A program made the position numbers and the translations under genes. Positions 57,110 to 64,000 of a DNA stretch of 64,000 nt are shown piece by piece; within the stretch, counting starts at the first letter, position 1, and the number at the start of each line of letters is the position of its first letter. The notes under the pieces are model-generated. The model was given only the letters and a program-made list of their open reading frames with translations. It was not told the DNA's origin and made no database searches. This stretch comes from Herbaspirillum sp. (lineage in GTDB: Bacteria; Pseudomonadota; Gammaproteobacteria; Burkholderiales; Burkholderiaceae_D): assembly GCF_017744395.1 (NCBI RefSeq), contig NZ_JAGIBI010000004.1:62001-126000 (forward strand), given 5' to 3'.

Positions 57110-57990
57110 TGGCCAAGAAAAAAGACGACCAGATGGAAACCCAGGGAATGGACTACCTGCAGTCCACCCCGCGCCGCTGGGTGACGATCTACATCCCGCT
57201 GCTGATCTTCCTGTTCGTGCTGCTGTTCCCGTTCTACTGGATGGTGATCACCGCGGTCAAACCGGATAACGAACTGCTGTCCCAGACCGGCAATCCGTTC
57301 TGGGTGATCGCGCCGACCCTGGCGCACTTCAAGAAGCTGCTGTTCGATACCCAGTACCCGGCCTGGCTGCTGAACACAGTGATCGTCTCGGTAGTGTCGA
57401 CCTTCGCCTCGCTGGCGGCCAGCGTGTTCGCCGCCTATGCGATCGAACGCCTGCGCTTCCAGGGCTCCAAGCAGGTCGGCCTGGGCATCTTCCTGGCCTA
57501 CCTGATCCCGCCCTCGATCCTGTTCATCCCGCTGGCGGCGATCGTGTTCAAGCTGGGCCTGTTCGATACGCGCTGGGCGCTGATCCTGACCTATCCGACC
57601 TTCCTGATCCCGTTCTGCACCTGGCTGCTGATGGGCTACTTCCGCTCGATCCCGTATGAGCTGGAAGAGTGCGCGCTGATCGACGGCGCCACGCGCTGGG
57701 AGATCCTGGTCAAGATCATCCTGCCGCTGGCGGTGCCGGGCCTGATCTCGGCCGGCATCTTCGCCTTCACGCTGTCGTGGAACGAGTTCATCTACGCGCT
57801 GACCTTCATCTCCTCCTCGGAAGTGAAGACGGTGCCGGTGGGTATCGTCACCGAGCTGGTGGAAGGCGACGTCTACCACTGGGGCGCGCTGATGGCGGGC
57901 GCATTGCTGGGCTCGCTGCCGGTGGCGGTGGTGTACTCGTTCTTCGTGGAGTACTACGTGTCGGGCATGACGGGGGCGGTGAAGGAGTAG
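57109..57990 (+). CDS. Carbohydrate ABC transporter permease 2 (MalG-like)
   Basis: A 293-residue permease with six helices, starting after a charged stretch (MAKKKDDQMETQGMDYLQST). The EAA loop is LEECALIDGATRWEILVKI. GGAGG lies just before the start, inside the end of the first permease gene, and the start codon overlaps that gene's stop. It is the last gene of the CUT1 operon and is followed by a clear terminator. Confidence 0.94.
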   Translation: MAKKKDDQMETQGMDYLQSTPRRWVTIYIPLLIFLFVLLFPFYWMVITAVKPDNELLSQTGNPFWVIAPTLAHFKKLLFDTQYPAWLLNTVIVSVVSTFASLAASVFAAYAIERLRFQGSKQVGLGIFLAYLIPPSILFIPLAAIVFKLGLFDTRWALILTYPTFLIPFCTWLLMGYFRSIPYELEECALIDGATRWEILVKIILPLAVPGLISAGIFAFTLSWNEFIYALTFISSSEVKTVPVGIVTELVEGDVYHWGALMAGALLGSLPVAVVYSFFVEYYVSGMTGAVKE

Positions 57991-58018
57991 CATCCGCTTC
58001 CCCTCTTCATCCGAAGAA

Positions 58019-58055
58019 AAACCCCACGTCCGCAAGGGCGTGGGGTTTTGTTTTT
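58019..58055 (+). terminator. Rho-independent terminator after the sugar-acid transport operon
   Basis: AACCCCACG and CGTGGGGTT around ten bases, then TTTTGTTTTT. It begins about 30 bases past the last permease stop. Confidence 0.9.
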
Positions 58056-58070
58056 GTGGCCATTTTTTGC

Positions 58071-58180
58071 GGCGAAAGACACCGGATCCCGGCCTTCGCC
58101 GGGACGACGTTGTTATATGAGACGACGCTTAGTTATCGCTCCCGTCGTCCTGGCGAAAGTCAGGACCTGGCGTCGTTCAG
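58071..58180. repeat. REP-like inverted repeat pair, copy B
   Basis: GCGAAAGACACCGG with GGCCTTCGCCGGGACGACG on the left, and CGTCGTCCTGGCGAAAGTC with AGGACCTGGCGTCGTTCA on the right. These are the same two units as in copy A at 36906-37000 but in swapped order. They sit between the transport operon and the convergent cytochrome gene. Confidence 0.7.
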
Positions 58181-58283
58181 CGCCTCTTATTCCTGCCCAT
58201 GAAAAATGCGGCCTCCCCTTTCGGAAAGGCCGCATCCTCGTCGCACTCCCGCAGGCGGCATAGCGCCCGCGGGAAAACGCGCC

Positions 58284-59591
58284 TTACTGCTTGGCGACAG
58301 TACCGCTCGCCTCCGCCGCCTGCTTCGGCAGCTCCTTGCGCACCTTGGCGACATCGCCGGCCGTCACCGCCGGAGCGTTGTTGCCCCAGCTGCTGCGGAT
58401 GAAAGTGACGATTTCGGCCACTTCCTGGTCCGACAGGCGGCTGCCGAAGGCCGGCATCGCGAACTGCGTAGGCGCCTTGTGGGTCCACGGCATCTCGCCG
58501 CCCGCCAGCACGATCTTGATCAGCGAAGCCGGGTTTTCGGCGTTCACCGTCGCGCTCTGCGCCAGGGTCGGGAAGGTTTCCGTCCAGCCCTTGCCGCTGC
58601 TGCGGTGGCAGGCCGCGCAGTTGTTCAGGAAGCCCATCGCGCCCGGGCTCTGGTCGGAGCCCTTGCGCAGCGCCTGGTGCGTCTTGTCGTCGTAGGCCAG
58701 CGCCGGCACCCCATCCTTGACCGGCTTGAGCGACTTGAGGTACTTGGCCATCGCCATCAAGTCGTCGTCGGTCATGTGCTGGGTGCTGTTGGCGACCACG
58801 TCGGCCATGCCGCCAAAGGCTGCGGAATGGCTGTTGCGGCCGGTCTTCAGGAACATGGCGATATCCTGCTCGCTCCAGTTGCCCAGGCCGTCGCGCGCGT
58901 CGCCGCGCAGGTTGTTGGCCAGGTAGCCTTCGACCACGCCGCCCGACAGGAACTGCGTGCTGTCGTCGGTCAGCGCCTTCTCCTGCATGCCGATGCCGCG
59001 CGGCGTGTGGCAGGCGCCGCAGTGCCCCAGCCCTTCGGTCAGGTACTTGCCGCGCGCGAGCGGGCTGTTGTCGTCGGCGCCGTCAACCGCAACGGCCGGC
59101 GCGAACACCTTGCGCCAGATCGACAGCGGCCAGCGCATCGACAACGGCCAGACGATGTCGACGCCGCGATTGGGCGTCGGATCGGCCTGCACGCCGTTCA
59201 TGAAGTAGGCGTACAGCGCCTTGACGTCGGCCGGCTTGACCTTGGCGTAGGACGGATACGGCATGGCCGGGTACAGCGACGCGCCATCCTTGCGGATGCC
59301 ATGGCGCAGGGCCTTGTCGAAATCATCCTCGCTGTAGTTGCCGATGCCGTGTTCCTTGTCGGGCGTGATGTTGGACGAGTACACGGTGCCGATCGGCGTA
59401 GGCATCGCCAGGCCGCCGGCGAAGGGCTTGCCGCCCTTGGCGGTGTGGCAGGCCACGCAGTCGCCCGCTTTCGCAAGATATTCGCCGCGCTGGAGCAACT
59501 GCTGATCCGGCGCGGTGTCCTTGGCGAATGCCGTTACCGCGGACAGCGCCATGATTGCCGCGCAAGCGGCGATGAAATGGTTCTTGATCAT
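58284..59591 (-). CDS. Membrane dehydrogenase cytochrome c subunit (three haems)
   Basis: A 435-residue periplasmic cytochrome with a signal peptide (residues 1-23) and three haem c sites: CVACH (Cys45-His49), CGACH (about 190) and CAACH (about 323). This is the usual cytochrome subunit of bacterial FAD-linked alcohol, gluconate and sorbitol dehydrogenases; it passes electrons to ubiquinone. Axial Met candidates lie in MPYPSYAKVK, NLRGD and MPAFGSRLSD regions. It is last in the order small subunit, flavoprotein, cytochrome on the minus strand. The stop converges on the REP-like repeat. Confidence 0.92.
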   Translation of the reverse strand: MIKNHFIAACAAIMALSAVTAFAKDTAPDQQLLQRGEYLAKAGDCVACHTAKGGKPFAGGLAMPTPIGTVYSSNITPDKEHGIGNYSEDDFDKALRHGIRKDGASLYPAMPYPSYAKVKPADVKALYAYFMNGVQADPTPNRGVDIVWPLSMRWPLSIWRKVFAPAVAVDGADDNSPLARGKYLTEGLGHCGACHTPRGIGMQEKALTDDSTQFLSGGVVEGYLANNLRGDARDGLGNWSEQDIAMFLKTGRNSHSAAFGGMADVVANSTQHMTDDDLMAMAKYLKSLKPVKDGVPALAYDDKTHQALRKGSDQSPGAMGFLNNCAACHRSSGKGWTETFPTLAQSATVNAENPASLIKIVLAGGEMPWTHKAPTQFAMPAFGSRLSDQEVAEIVTFIRSSWGNNAPAVTAGDVAKVRKELPKQAAEASGTVAKQ

Positions 59592-59602
59592 GGTCGTTAT
59601 CC

Positions 59603-61384
59603 TTATGCCTGCACCAGCGGGCCGGGGTTTTTCAGATACTGCTCGCGGATCGCCTTGGCGGAGTGGTACGCCAGCGCCGTGACCAGGCCGGTCGGGTTGT
59701 AGCCCATGTTCTGCGGGAACGCCGAAGCGCCGTAGACGAACACGTTGGGCACGTCCCAGCTTTGCAGGTACTTGTTGACCACGCTGTTCTTGGGCGTGGT
59801 GCCCATGATCGCGCCGCCGGTCAGGTGCGTCGACTGGTACACGCGGGTATCCCAGTTGGAGCCGGTCTTGCGCACCGCCTTGACCACCTTCTCCGGATTC
59901 ATCGCCTGGCCGACCTTTTCCATCTGGTCGGCGATGTAGGTCAGCATCTTGCCTTCGTTTTCCTTCCAGTTCAGCGTCAGGCGCAGCAGCGGCTGGCCGT
60001 TGGCGTCCTTGTAGGTCGGATCGAGCGACAGGTAGCAATCGCGGTAGGACATCACCGAACCGGAGATGCCGATGGTGAGCGTGCGCTGGTAGGCATCCTG
60101 CACGCTGGCCTTCCATTCCGAACCCCAGTTGGGCACCTTCTCGCCCGGCATGGTGCCGGCCTGCTTGATCGGGCGGCCGCCGTAGCGCACGTGGCGGATC
60201 GATGCGCCACCGATGAAGCCCAGCGGGCCGTGGTCGAACTGGTCGGCGTTGAGGTCGTCCATGCCGACGCCGCCGGCGCCGGTGCCGATGAACGGGTTGA
60301 ACTGGGTGCCCTTGGGCATGATCACGTTGATGCCGCCGTTGTACTGGTAGGCGAAGTTCTTGCCCACCACGCCTTCGCCGGTGACCGGATCGTACGGCTG
60401 GCCGATGCCCGACAGCAGCAGCAGGCGCACGTTGTGGGTCTGGAACGCGGTCAGCAGCACCAGGTCGGCCGGTTGCTCGACTTCGCGGCCCTGGGCGTCG
60501 ATATAGGTAACGCCGGTGGCGCGCTTGCCCGATGCATCCAGGTTGACCTTGATCACCTGCGCCTTGGTGCGCAGCTCGAAGTTCTTGCGCTTCAGCAGCA
60601 CCGGCAGGATGGTGGTCTGCGGCGAAGCCTTGGAGTACATGTAGCAGCCGTAGTTTTCACAGAAGCCGCAGTAGTTGCAGGGGCCGATGCGCACGCCGTA
60701 GGGGTTGGTGAACGGCTCGGAGGCGTTGGCTGCGGGCGTCGGGTACGGGTGGTAGCCGACCTCGCGCATGGCCTTCTCGACCAGCGAGGCGCTGTACTGG
60801 TATTGCAGCGGCTTGGTCGGGAACTCGTCGCTGCGCTCGCCTTCCAGCGGATTGCCGCCTTCGACGATCTTGCCCTTGAGGTTGCCGGCCTTGCCCGACA
60901 CCGCCATCACCTTTTCCGAGAAGTCGTAGAACGGCTCCAGTTCCTTGTAGGTGACGCCGTGATCCTGGATGGTCATGTCTTCCGGGATGAATTTCTTGCC
61001 GTACTTCTGCTCGTGGTGGCTGCGCATTTCCAGCTCTTCGGGCAGGTTGCGGTACATCATGCCGTTCCAGTGGAAGCCCGCGCCGCCCACGCCGTCGCCC
61101 AGCAGGAAGGAACCGTGCTGGCGGTAAGGCACCGCGACGTCGGCCACGCCGTAGCGGATGGTCACGGTTTCACGCGAGAGATCCTGGAACAGCGCGCCGC
61201 GCACCGAGTACTTCAGCTCGTCGACCGCCTTCGGATAGGGCGTGTCGGTATTGGTGTCGCGCATGTCGCCGCGTTCCAGCGCCAGCACGTTCAGGCCGGC
61301 TTCGGTCAGTTCCATCCCCATGATGGAACCGGTCCAGCCCAGGCCCACCATCACTACATCTACTTTGTCTTTTTTGATAGCCAT
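59603..61384 (-). CDS. GMC-family FAD dehydrogenase (gluconate 2-dehydrogenase flavoprotein type)
   Basis: A 593-residue catalytic subunit of the membrane-bound gluconate-2-dehydrogenase type. The FAD loop is VVMVGLGWTGSIMGMEL (about residues 10-26). GVGGAGFHWNGMMYR and the C-terminal NMGYNPTGLVTALAYHSA are family signatures, and a His candidate sits in STHLTGGAIMGT. A cysteine cluster CNYCGFCENYGC (about 234-245) could hold an iron-sulfur centre, as in FAD glucose and fructose dehydrogenases. It has no signal peptide; it is thought to be exported bound to the Tat-signal small subunit encoded just upstream. The substrate is unknown. Confidence 0.92.
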   Translation of the reverse strand: MAIKKDKVDVVMVGLGWTGSIMGMELTEAGLNVLALERGDMRDTNTDTPYPKAVDELKYSVRGALFQDLSRETVTIRYGVADVAVPYRQHGSFLLGDGVGGAGFHWNGMMYRNLPEELEMRSHHEQKYGKKFIPEDMTIQDHGVTYKELEPFYDFSEKVMAVSGKAGNLKGKIVEGGNPLEGERSDEFPTKPLQYQYSASLVEKAMREVGYHPYPTPAANASEPFTNPYGVRIGPCNYCGFCENYGCYMYSKASPQTTILPVLLKRKNFELRTKAQVIKVNLDASGKRATGVTYIDAQGREVEQPADLVLLTAFQTHNVRLLLLSGIGQPYDPVTGEGVVGKNFAYQYNGGINVIMPKGTQFNPFIGTGAGGVGMDDLNADQFDHGPLGFIGGASIRHVRYGGRPIKQAGTMPGEKVPNWGSEWKASVQDAYQRTLTIGISGSVMSYRDCYLSLDPTYKDANGQPLLRLTLNWKENEGKMLTYIADQMEKVGQAMNPEKVVKAVRKTGSNWDTRVYQSTHLTGGAIMGTTPKNSVVNKYLQSWDVPNVFVYGASAFPQNMGYNPTGLVTALAYHSAKAIREQYLKNPGPLVQA

Positions 61385-61386
61385 GA

Positions 61387-62109
61387 TCAGCCCTTTTCTC
61401 CCAGAATCGACACGGGGCCGTATGGATATTTCACGTTGTACTGGTCGACCCAGTCCAGGTAGTCGGCGCGCGCGCCGGGGAAGCCGACCATCTTCCAGCC
61501 CCCCATCTTCTGGTTGCCGCCGTACATCGGATCGGCGAAATAGCCTTCCTTGGTATTGCCCAGCATGAAGCCGAAGAAGGTCTTGGCCGGCACCGATTCG
61601 AACTGGATCTTGCCGCCTTCCATCTGTTTCAGGACCTCGAGCTGCTTGGCCTTGTCCAGTTCGGCAAACACCTTGCCCAGGTTCTTGGTACACCAGTCGT
61701 TGCAGGCGGCGATGCCCTGGCGGTAGATGTCGCGCGGCACCAGCGAGAGCTGGTAGCCCAGTTCGGGCACGCTGTCCGGATGGAACGGGCCCTGCATGTA
61801 CCACAGCTTGCCGGCGCCGTAGGGCGTTTCCATCTGGCGGTCGATGAACTCGGGCACGCCGGTCTCGATCGCGCCGGCGCCGTACTGGTCGGAAGGGATC
61901 AGGTGGTCGACCGCGGCATTGATGAATGCCCATTCGGCCGCGTTGAAGAAGGTCGGGGTATAAGCGCGCGGCTTGCCCGGTTCGGAGTTGTCGGCGATGG
62001 CCGGCTGGCTGACTGCGACTGCGGTGGCGCCGCCCAGCGTGCTCGCTGCCGGGACGATGGCCAGTACCTGACGCAGAAAGCGCCGCCTGGGCTCTTTATC
62101 TTGTGACAT
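61387..62109 (-). CDS. Gluconate 2-dehydrogenase subunit 3-family protein
   Basis: A 240-residue small (gamma-type) subunit with a twin-arginine signal (RRRFLRQVLAIVPAAS at about residues 8-23), which would carry the folded flavoprotein across the inner membrane. The mature part has FFNAAEWAFINAAVDHLIPS and GFMLGNTKEGYFADPMYGGN, typical of this Pfam family. It ends two bases before the flavoprotein start, so the two are translationally coupled, and it heads the three-gene dehydrogenase operon. The 292-base gap upstream shows only the terminator of the next gene. Confidence 0.93.
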   Translation of the reverse strand: MSQDKEPRRRFLRQVLAIVPAASTLGGATAVAVSQPAIADNSEPGKPRAYTPTFFNAAEWAFINAAVDHLIPSDQYGAGAIETGVPEFIDRQMETPYGAGKLWYMQGPFHPDSVPELGYQLSLVPRDIYRQGIAACNDWCTKNLGKVFAELDKAKQLEVLKQMEGGKIQFESVPAKTFFGFMLGNTKEGYFADPMYGGNQKMGGWKMVGFPGARADYLDWVDQYNVKYPYGPVSILGEKG

Positions 62110-62359
62110 GACTATCCTTTGGACTGTGGTTGAGTGGGAAGAGAGGTGCAGGGCACTCCGCCATGGGCAAACGCCGGGACGAACGGATCCCGGCGGCTGC
62201 CGATGGCAGTTGCCTCTTGTGGCGCCGCAGCGCCGGCCGGTAAGGACGGAACTGCGGCGTGGTTTTATTGGCGCTCGTGGCACCGCGCGAAAAACTGTGC
62301 GCTCGGCTTGCTGTATTCATCATGAACATCCATGAAAACAACTGGCTGGAAAAGCAAGG

Positions 62360-62387
62360 AAGCCGGCTAAGGTCCTGCGGCCGGCTT
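62360..62387 (-). terminator. Possible terminator after the dienelactone hydrolase gene
   Basis: AAGCCGGC, 12-base loop, GCCGGCTT, then CCTTGCTTTTCC on the minus strand. The stem is good but the T run is broken, so confidence is moderate. Confidence 0.5.
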
Positions 62388-62401
62388 CGGCATCAATACT
62401 T

Positions 62402-63169
62402 TTAAGCGAACAGCTCGCCGAAGAAATTCTTCAGCGCCACCGAGGCACGCCCGGCGGTCTGGCGGTGATAAAAGAAACCCGGGGCGTTGGCCTCCGGATC
62501 GGTGAATGAATGTCCGGCCTGGCCGTAGTTGACCAGTTGCCAGTCGACGTTGGCGGCGCTCATCTCATCGATGAAGCCGTTGACCCGCTCGCGCGGAACC
62601 GACGGGTCCTGCACGCCGTGCAGCACCAGCACCGCGCCCCTGATCTTGCTGGTCTCGGGCGCCGGCGTATCCAGGGCGCCGTGCAGCGACACGGTGCCGC
62701 GCACATCGGCGCCGGAACGCGCCAGCTCCAATGCCGCGGTGCCGCCGAAGCAGAAGCCGCAGGCGCCGAACTTGTCCGCGGCGATGCGGATTTTCTGCTG
62801 GCCGCGGAAAACCTCCAGCGCGGCATTCATGCGCTTGCGCAGCTCGGCGCGGTCTTTCTTGAGCGGGGTGATGGCGGCTACCGCTTCATCGGGATTGGCC
62901 GGGCGCAGATGCGTGCCGAACACGTCCGCCACGAACACGGCATGCCCCGCGCCGACGGTGGCGGCGGCGATTTCCAGCGCCTGCTGGCGCATGCCGAAGT
63001 AGTTGGGGACGGCCAGTATGCCCGTCGTGGGAGGCGCGGCCTTGTTGAACAGGAGGACGCTTTCGTATTCGACGCCATCGGCCGAATGGGGGATCACTTC
63101 AATAGCGAGGTCGGCAGCGGCAATACCGAATTTCTCGGCGATCGCGGCTACATTCCAGGGCTGGGGCAT
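62402..63169 (-). CDS. Dienelactone hydrolase-family protein
   Basis: A 255-residue alpha/beta hydrolase. The catalytic triad of the dienelactone hydrolase family is in place: Cys140 (GFCFGG), Asp188 (HGVQDPS) and His220 (AGHSFTDPEAN). The N-terminal part is slightly longer than in the classic enzyme. Members hydrolyse dienelactones of chloroaromatic pathways or other cyclic or ester substrates; no such pathway is next to it here, so the substrate is unknown. It lies 292 bases upstream of the membrane dehydrogenase operon, on the same strand but probably separately transcribed. Confidence 0.88.
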   Translation of the reverse strand: MPQPWNVAAIAEKFGIAAADLAIEVIPHSADGVEYESVLLFNKAAPPTTGILAVPNYFGMRQQALEIAAATVGAGHAVFVADVFGTHLRPANPDEAVAAITPLKKDRAELRKRMNAALEVFRGQQKIRIAADKFGACGFCFGGTAALELARSGADVRGTVSLHGALDTPAPETSKIRGAVLVLHGVQDPSVPRERVNGFIDEMSAANVDWQLVNYGQAGHSFTDPEANAPGFFYHRQTAGRASVALKNFFGELFA

Positions 63170-63541
63170 GCGTAGCTCCTTGTATAGCAGTGGCCTGCGG
63201 CAGAACCGAGGCTCGGAGGAAACTTATTGATTTATTGGCGCGGCAACAAACAACAACGCAAAAGAGCCGAACTCCCTTGCGCATAGCTTGCTATGTTCGC
63301 ACAAACAATGCAACTCTGCAGGATGTCATACCAGTTTCCCCGAGGAAAAGGCGATGGCATTCCATCCATTTCCCCGGCCAGCCCTGCCGGCGCTGGCGCT
63401 TGCCCGTATTCAAACTGCGAGCAGGCTATGCCTGCCCGTGCCGCATGAAGGTTCTGCGGATCGTGCAAAAGGAGTGATTGGGAAAATCGGCGAAGCGAAC
63501 GCCTCGCGACGAAAAAAAAGAAGGCCCCGGATACGGCAGCG
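63170..63541. other. Intergenic region with short dyads
   Basis: About 370 bases without a convincing gene. It holds CATAGCTTGCTATG (63282-63295) and GCAGGC-TAT-GCCTGC (63423-63437), which could be operators for the dienelactone hydrolase gene or hairpins after the small gene. I assign no regulator. Confidence 0.4.
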
Positions 63542-63688
63542 TTAGCGCCGGTTGTCCCGGTCCACCGGGTAAAGGATGGAATACAGGCTCAAGGATTGCG
63601 GCTGGCCGCGATGCGAACCGGTGGTGAGGTCGCCCGAGTCGTTCAGGTAGTCGACCAGCTTGCGATAAAGCTTCGCGAAGTATTTCAT
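63542..63688 (-). CDS. 48-residue protein of unknown function
   Basis: A short protein, MKYFAKLYRKLVDYLNDSGD and on to a C-terminus ending YPVDRDNRR. The first 18 residues form a basic amphipathic helix. AGGGGGA lies eight bases before the ATG, and an AT-rich block (63741-63765) upstream could be its promoter, which together support a real gene. A longer reading from an ATG at 63742 lacks a good ribosome site. I recognise no family. It lies between the dienelactone hydrolase gene and a LysR gene, all on the minus strand. Confidence 0.55.
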   Translation of the reverse strand: MKYFAKLYRKLVDYLNDSGDLTTGSHRGQPQSLSLYSILYPVDRDNRR

Positions 63689-63790
63689 GGCATCCCCCTT
63701 CTCGATATCTGGATTGCTGCGCCCGCCGCTCCGCTTTTCCATCTAAATTATTTATAAAATTTATTCTATGCCCGCTCCGCGCCTCCGTCC

Positions 63791-63808
63791 ATCAGGAAAT
63801 TCCCTGAT
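63791..63808. promoter_or_regulatory. Near-perfect dyad upstream of the small gene
   Basis: ATCAGG and CCTGAT flank AAATTC, which is itself nearly symmetrical. It lies between the end of the LysR gene and the start of the 48-residue gene. Confidence 0.35.
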
Positions 63809-63841
63809 TCCATAAAACAGTCCCATTGTTGCAAGAACCCA

Positions 63842-64000
63842 TCACTTCCCGTTTGCCGTGCCGGAATTGGCCAGCAGCCAGCGCCGGAAGGCCTGCATCG
63901 CCGGCGTTTCCTGTTTCGATTTCAGGCGCGTGAGCCAATAGGCGCCGGCGCCGATTGAGGTATCGAATGGGCAGACCAGGCGTCCCTGCTGCAATTCCCG
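63842..64000 (-). CDS. LysR-family regulator, C-terminal fragment at window edge
   Basis: The last 52 codons of a gene that enters from the right edge. The reading ELQQGRLVCPFDTSIGAGAY followed by WLTRLKSKQETPAMQAFRRW and LLANSGTANGK is the typical C-terminus of GcvA-like LysR effector domains. Most of the gene, including its DNA-binding part, lies outside the window, so its targets cannot be judged. Confidence 0.75.
   Translation of the reverse strand, partial: RELQQGRLVCPFDTSIGAGAYWLTRLKSKQETPAMQAFRRWLLANSGTANGK

Overview
The window reads as a chromosomal segment of a high-GC betaproteobacterium of the order Burkholderiales, most likely Herbaspirillum or a close Oxalobacteraceae relative. 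The evidence is the leuC-leuD-leuB-asd-fimV run, the IlvD-type sugar-acid dehydratase, the MFS-acyltransferase fusion, and protein sequences that look betaproteobacterial throughout. The genus is inferred from gene content; no search was run. No rRNA, tRNA, CRISPR array, prophage or insertion sequence was recognised.

Layout. 1-7 kb: fimV (cut by the left edge), asd, leuB, leuD, an entericidin-like lipoprotein and leuC, all on the minus strand. 7-18 kb: an M48 lipoprotein peptidase, aroC, an MFS-acyltransferase fusion, a CBS-pair protein, a DUF962 protein, a BrkB/YihY membrane protein, a WrbA-like quinone oxidoreductase with a DUF2069 protein, a D-2-hydroxyglutarate/lactate-type FAD dehydrogenase, and a DUF4124 protein. 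17-21 kb: signalling (a chemoreceptor and a MHYT-GGDEF-EAL protein). 21-28 kb: glutathione reductase, a divergent ferric-iron-type ABC pair, a short ORF behind a LexA-like nested operator, a membrane-anchored TAXI protein and cyanase. 28-36.6 kb: an SDR enzyme, an FCD regulator, and a cluster matching the tartrate ttu genes (MFS carrier, pyruvate kinase, glycerate kinase, tartrate dehydrogenase, divergent LysR regulator).

36.6-47.2 kb: an AT-richer orphan antitoxin, a REP-like repeat pair, a CPA1 Na+/H+ antiporter, a sulfonate/nitrate-type ABC operon with two unrelated binding proteins, a YeeZ-like SDR, a ferredoxin-type reductase, a candidate short RNA/leader with its own promoter and terminator, an acetylornithine-type transaminase and an NlpC/P60 lipoprotein. 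47.2-58 kb: a divergent sugar-acid locus. An Ldh2-type dehydrogenase and an FCD regulator with a basic Ala/Lys tail lie to the left. To the right are an IlvD/Edd dehydratase, a D-2-hydroxyacid dehydrogenase and a complete CUT1 ABC transporter. They are separated by about 960 bases without a convincing gene but with FCD-type palindromes. 58-64 kb: a three-subunit membrane gluconate-2-dehydrogenase-type enzyme, a dienelactone hydrolase, a small unknown gene, and the C-terminal end of a LysR regulator cut by the right edge.

How the genes work together. The ttu genes would take tartrate to D-glycerate, 2-phosphoglycerate and, through enolase encoded elsewhere, pyruvate. The 48-58 kb locus looks like uptake and dehydration of an unidentified sugar acid. 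The neighbouring periplasmic FAD/cytochrome c dehydrogenase could produce such acids from sugars. The points most worth follow-up are the nested LexA-like operator, the leaderless short ORF and terminator ahead of the transaminase, the basic tail on the FCD regulator, and the hairpins in every larger gap of the transport operon.
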